From Sipunculus nudus (taxonomy: Eukaryota; Annelida; Sipuncula; Golfingiida; Sipunculidae): a stretch of DNA of 64,000 nt. Made by a program: the position numbers and the translations under genes. This document shows, in pieces, positions 62,326 to 64,000 of the stretch. The stretch is taken from NCBI GenBank assembly GCA_026874595.1, contig CM049307.1:54724370-54788369 (forward strand). The letters are read 5' to 3'. The first letter of the stretch is position 1. Each line of letters opens with the position of its first letter. The notes beneath the pieces are model-generated. The model was not told the DNA's origin, made no database searches, and was given only the letters and a program-made list of their open reading frames with translations.

Positions 62326-63362
62326 CCATACTTAGGAAGAACACATGAAAATTTCTTGCTTAGTGTGCATTTATAAACCTTTGATAAACATCTGCAACTG
62401 GTTCAGTGTGAATTACAAGTGCAGACATCTCTGTTGGTTCCAGGGCAATAAAAAAGACATTAGGAGGCTTGGGGCTCTCCCCAACCCCACTGAGTTCAGG
62501 TAGAACACTTCTGTCCAGGGTTAATTCAAATGTATGACAGAGGGTGGGGTCTGGCACCCAGCTGAGGGCGTAATTCATATCTGCAGTGGGGGGAGATGAA
62601 TGTATTCATTGTGTCCAGCCCAGCGTGAAAGAACGCCCCCTAGGCTTTTATTGGGTGCAGGCAATACCCACTCTCGACAGCTGGAGGATAGGAAGTTGAT
62701 AATTTTTAGGTCATTTTTTACTTGGGTTCATGCATCTCTTTTATTGTGAAAGTGTAATAGTTCAAATGATTTCTTCTGGTGTGTTAAATGCGTAAAAATG
62801 TGAACACAAAAATTGGTTCATTGGTTTATGTAGATGTATTTATAATATAATACCATATGGTCTTACAGACTTCTGTGCCATAATGTATTGAAATTAACTG
62901 CTGAATATACATAAGAGTTATATATGTAAATGTTGCTCAGAATCAATTGATTTTATGTTACTAGTAAATTTCTCATTTATTGTCTTGCATATTATGTCGC
63001 CCACCCCATCATACTCATTGACTGTGCTTTGTGTACAGAATTACAACTCTTTTCATACCTGCCAAGTTCAGCAGCAGGTTGATAAAATTCACATGCCCAG
63101 GTGTGTTCTCACCTGCCAAATGATTTCATTTGTATGTTGAATATTTTAATATGATCTCTTACAGTTGTTGTGATTCCCCCCCCCCCCCCCTGCAGGAACT
63201 AAAAGGGGTCAGTTTGAAAATATTTGACTTACAAATTCAATACAAAATTTTTTTGCAGGGACTGAATTGTGTAATATGACAGTAATTGAGAAGGAAACCA
63301 ATAGAAGCACAAATATTTGAATAGAATTATTTATATTTTTCATAAGAAAATGCTCAGTTTTT
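62326..63362. other. non-coding sequence
   Basis: The minus-strand frame at 62360-62578 contains a proline-rich stretch but no domain I recognise. A C homopolymer of about 14 lies at 63177-63190. No other feature is supported. Confidence 0.45.
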
Positions 63363-63820
63363 TATGCCCCCGCCACAAAGTGACAGGGGCATATAGTTTT
63401 ACCCATGTCTGTCATTCCGTCCTTCCGTCATTCCGAAATCAAAACAGTTGTACGGACTATTTTCGTAATGCCTGCAGATTTCGGCCTGATATTTGGTGTG
63501 TGGGCAGATAATGTCCAGCTACAGATCGAGTTTGCGTTTTGTCCCAGTTGACCTACTTTTGACCCTTTTTTAGGCTCCTAAACTTAGAAAATTTCATGAA
63601 AAATAGAAATTTTCATGACAAATACATATGTACAGACTTTTTTCACATTGCTTGCAGATATGGGCCTGATTTTTTATGTGTGGGCAGATAATGACCAGTT
63701 ACAGATCGAGTTTGCGTTTCGCCAACGTTGACCTAATTTTGACCGTTTGACGGCTCCTGAATATAAAAAAATTTCATGAAAAAAAAAGAAATTTTCATGA
63801 CAAATGTACATGTACAGCTT
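63363..63820 (+). repeat. TATGCCCCCGCC-type interspersed repeat
   Basis: It begins with an imperfect palindrome (TATGCCCCCGCCAC ... GACAGGGGCATATAG) and a CCGTCCTTCCGTCATTCC tract. Two ~190-bp units then share GTGTGGGCAGATAATG, ACAGATCGAGTTTGCGTTT and AGAAATTTTCATGACAAAT. Repeats with this opening are common in mollusc genomes, to my knowledge. It is non-coding. Confidence 0.65.
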
Positions 63821-64000
63821 TTTTAAGCCCTCAGCCAATAGGCTAATGGGCTATTGGCATCACCCAAGCTGTCCACTGTCCGTCCTGTCTGTCTGTCTGC
63901 CCGGTGTCTGTCCATCCTGCGTCTGTTAAATTTTACCTTGTGAGTGGGATATCTCTAAAGGGATTTCCAATTGGAATTTTATTACATCAGTGAAGATGTA
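63821..64000 (+). repeat. second interspersed repeat, cut by the window end
   Basis: It begins with a palindromic stretch, CAGCCAATAGGCTAATGGGCTATTGG, here split as CCAATAG and CTATTGG, then a GTCCGTCCTGTCTGTCTG tract. It has the same architecture as the preceding repeat (hairpin then CCGTC/CTGTC tract) but a different sequence. Its far end is outside the window. Confidence 0.5.

Overview
The window is animal nuclear DNA: AT-rich, with intron-split genes, GT-AG splice sites and many DNA-transposon relics. A repeat family rich in GTCCGTC tracts and a repeat whose end pairs TATGCCCC with GGGGCATA resemble sequences common in molluscs. A mollusc or other lophotrochozoan is my inference, not a proof. 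No prokaryotic operon, CRISPR array or intact tRNA/rRNA gene was seen.

Two genes are well supported. (1) On the + strand, 16 coding exons from 32776 to 49035 encode a full-length IFT56 (TTC26/DYF-13), a TPR subunit of intraflagellar transport complex B. My splice model gives 551 residues in an unbroken frame. (2) On the - strand, exons at 17393-17717, 16152-16394 and 14440-14468 join in frame into a 198-residue protein with a CARD followed by a Death domain, the layout and size of CRADD/RAIDD. A third possible gene start is a single exon at 54091-54281 with a mitochondrial-presequence-like N-terminus and a good splice donor.

The rest is mostly repeats and non-coding sequence. Several elements can be delimited to the base by target-site duplications: hAT-type elements at 11062-12619 (CCTTGCAC), 15053-16108 (TTTACAAC, with a BED-finger remnant) and 60213-61256 (TAACAAAC, with a dimerisation-domain remnant); a Mutator-like element at 54554-55535 (9 bp, TTTTGCAAT); and a foldback element at 27904-28559 (7 bp, GTTCTAT). 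A pogo/Tigger-like element lies at 1868-2622, with a diverged partial copy at about 36915-37110. A 156-bp LTR-like unit carrying a tRNA-type internal promoter is nested in the first hAT element.

A family with hairpin ends and internal tandem arrays occurs at 3089-5700, 21514-26256 and 37157-39050. The 21514-26256 copy holds about ten units of ~340 bp, partly in a ~672-bp higher-order pattern, and repeatedly carries the palindrome GGTGGCGCCACC. The 37157 copy sits inside IFT56 intron 7 and has five units.

The two genes show no functional link. Their introns hold many of the repeats: the BED-bearing hAT lies in the last CRADD-like intron, 43 bp past its splice donor, and one repeat family lies on both sides of IFT56 exon 9. 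No clearly new multi-gene system is visible. The most unusual structures are the tRNA-promoter LTR-like unit, the palindrome-bearing array family, and the paired CRE sites in the pogo-like element.
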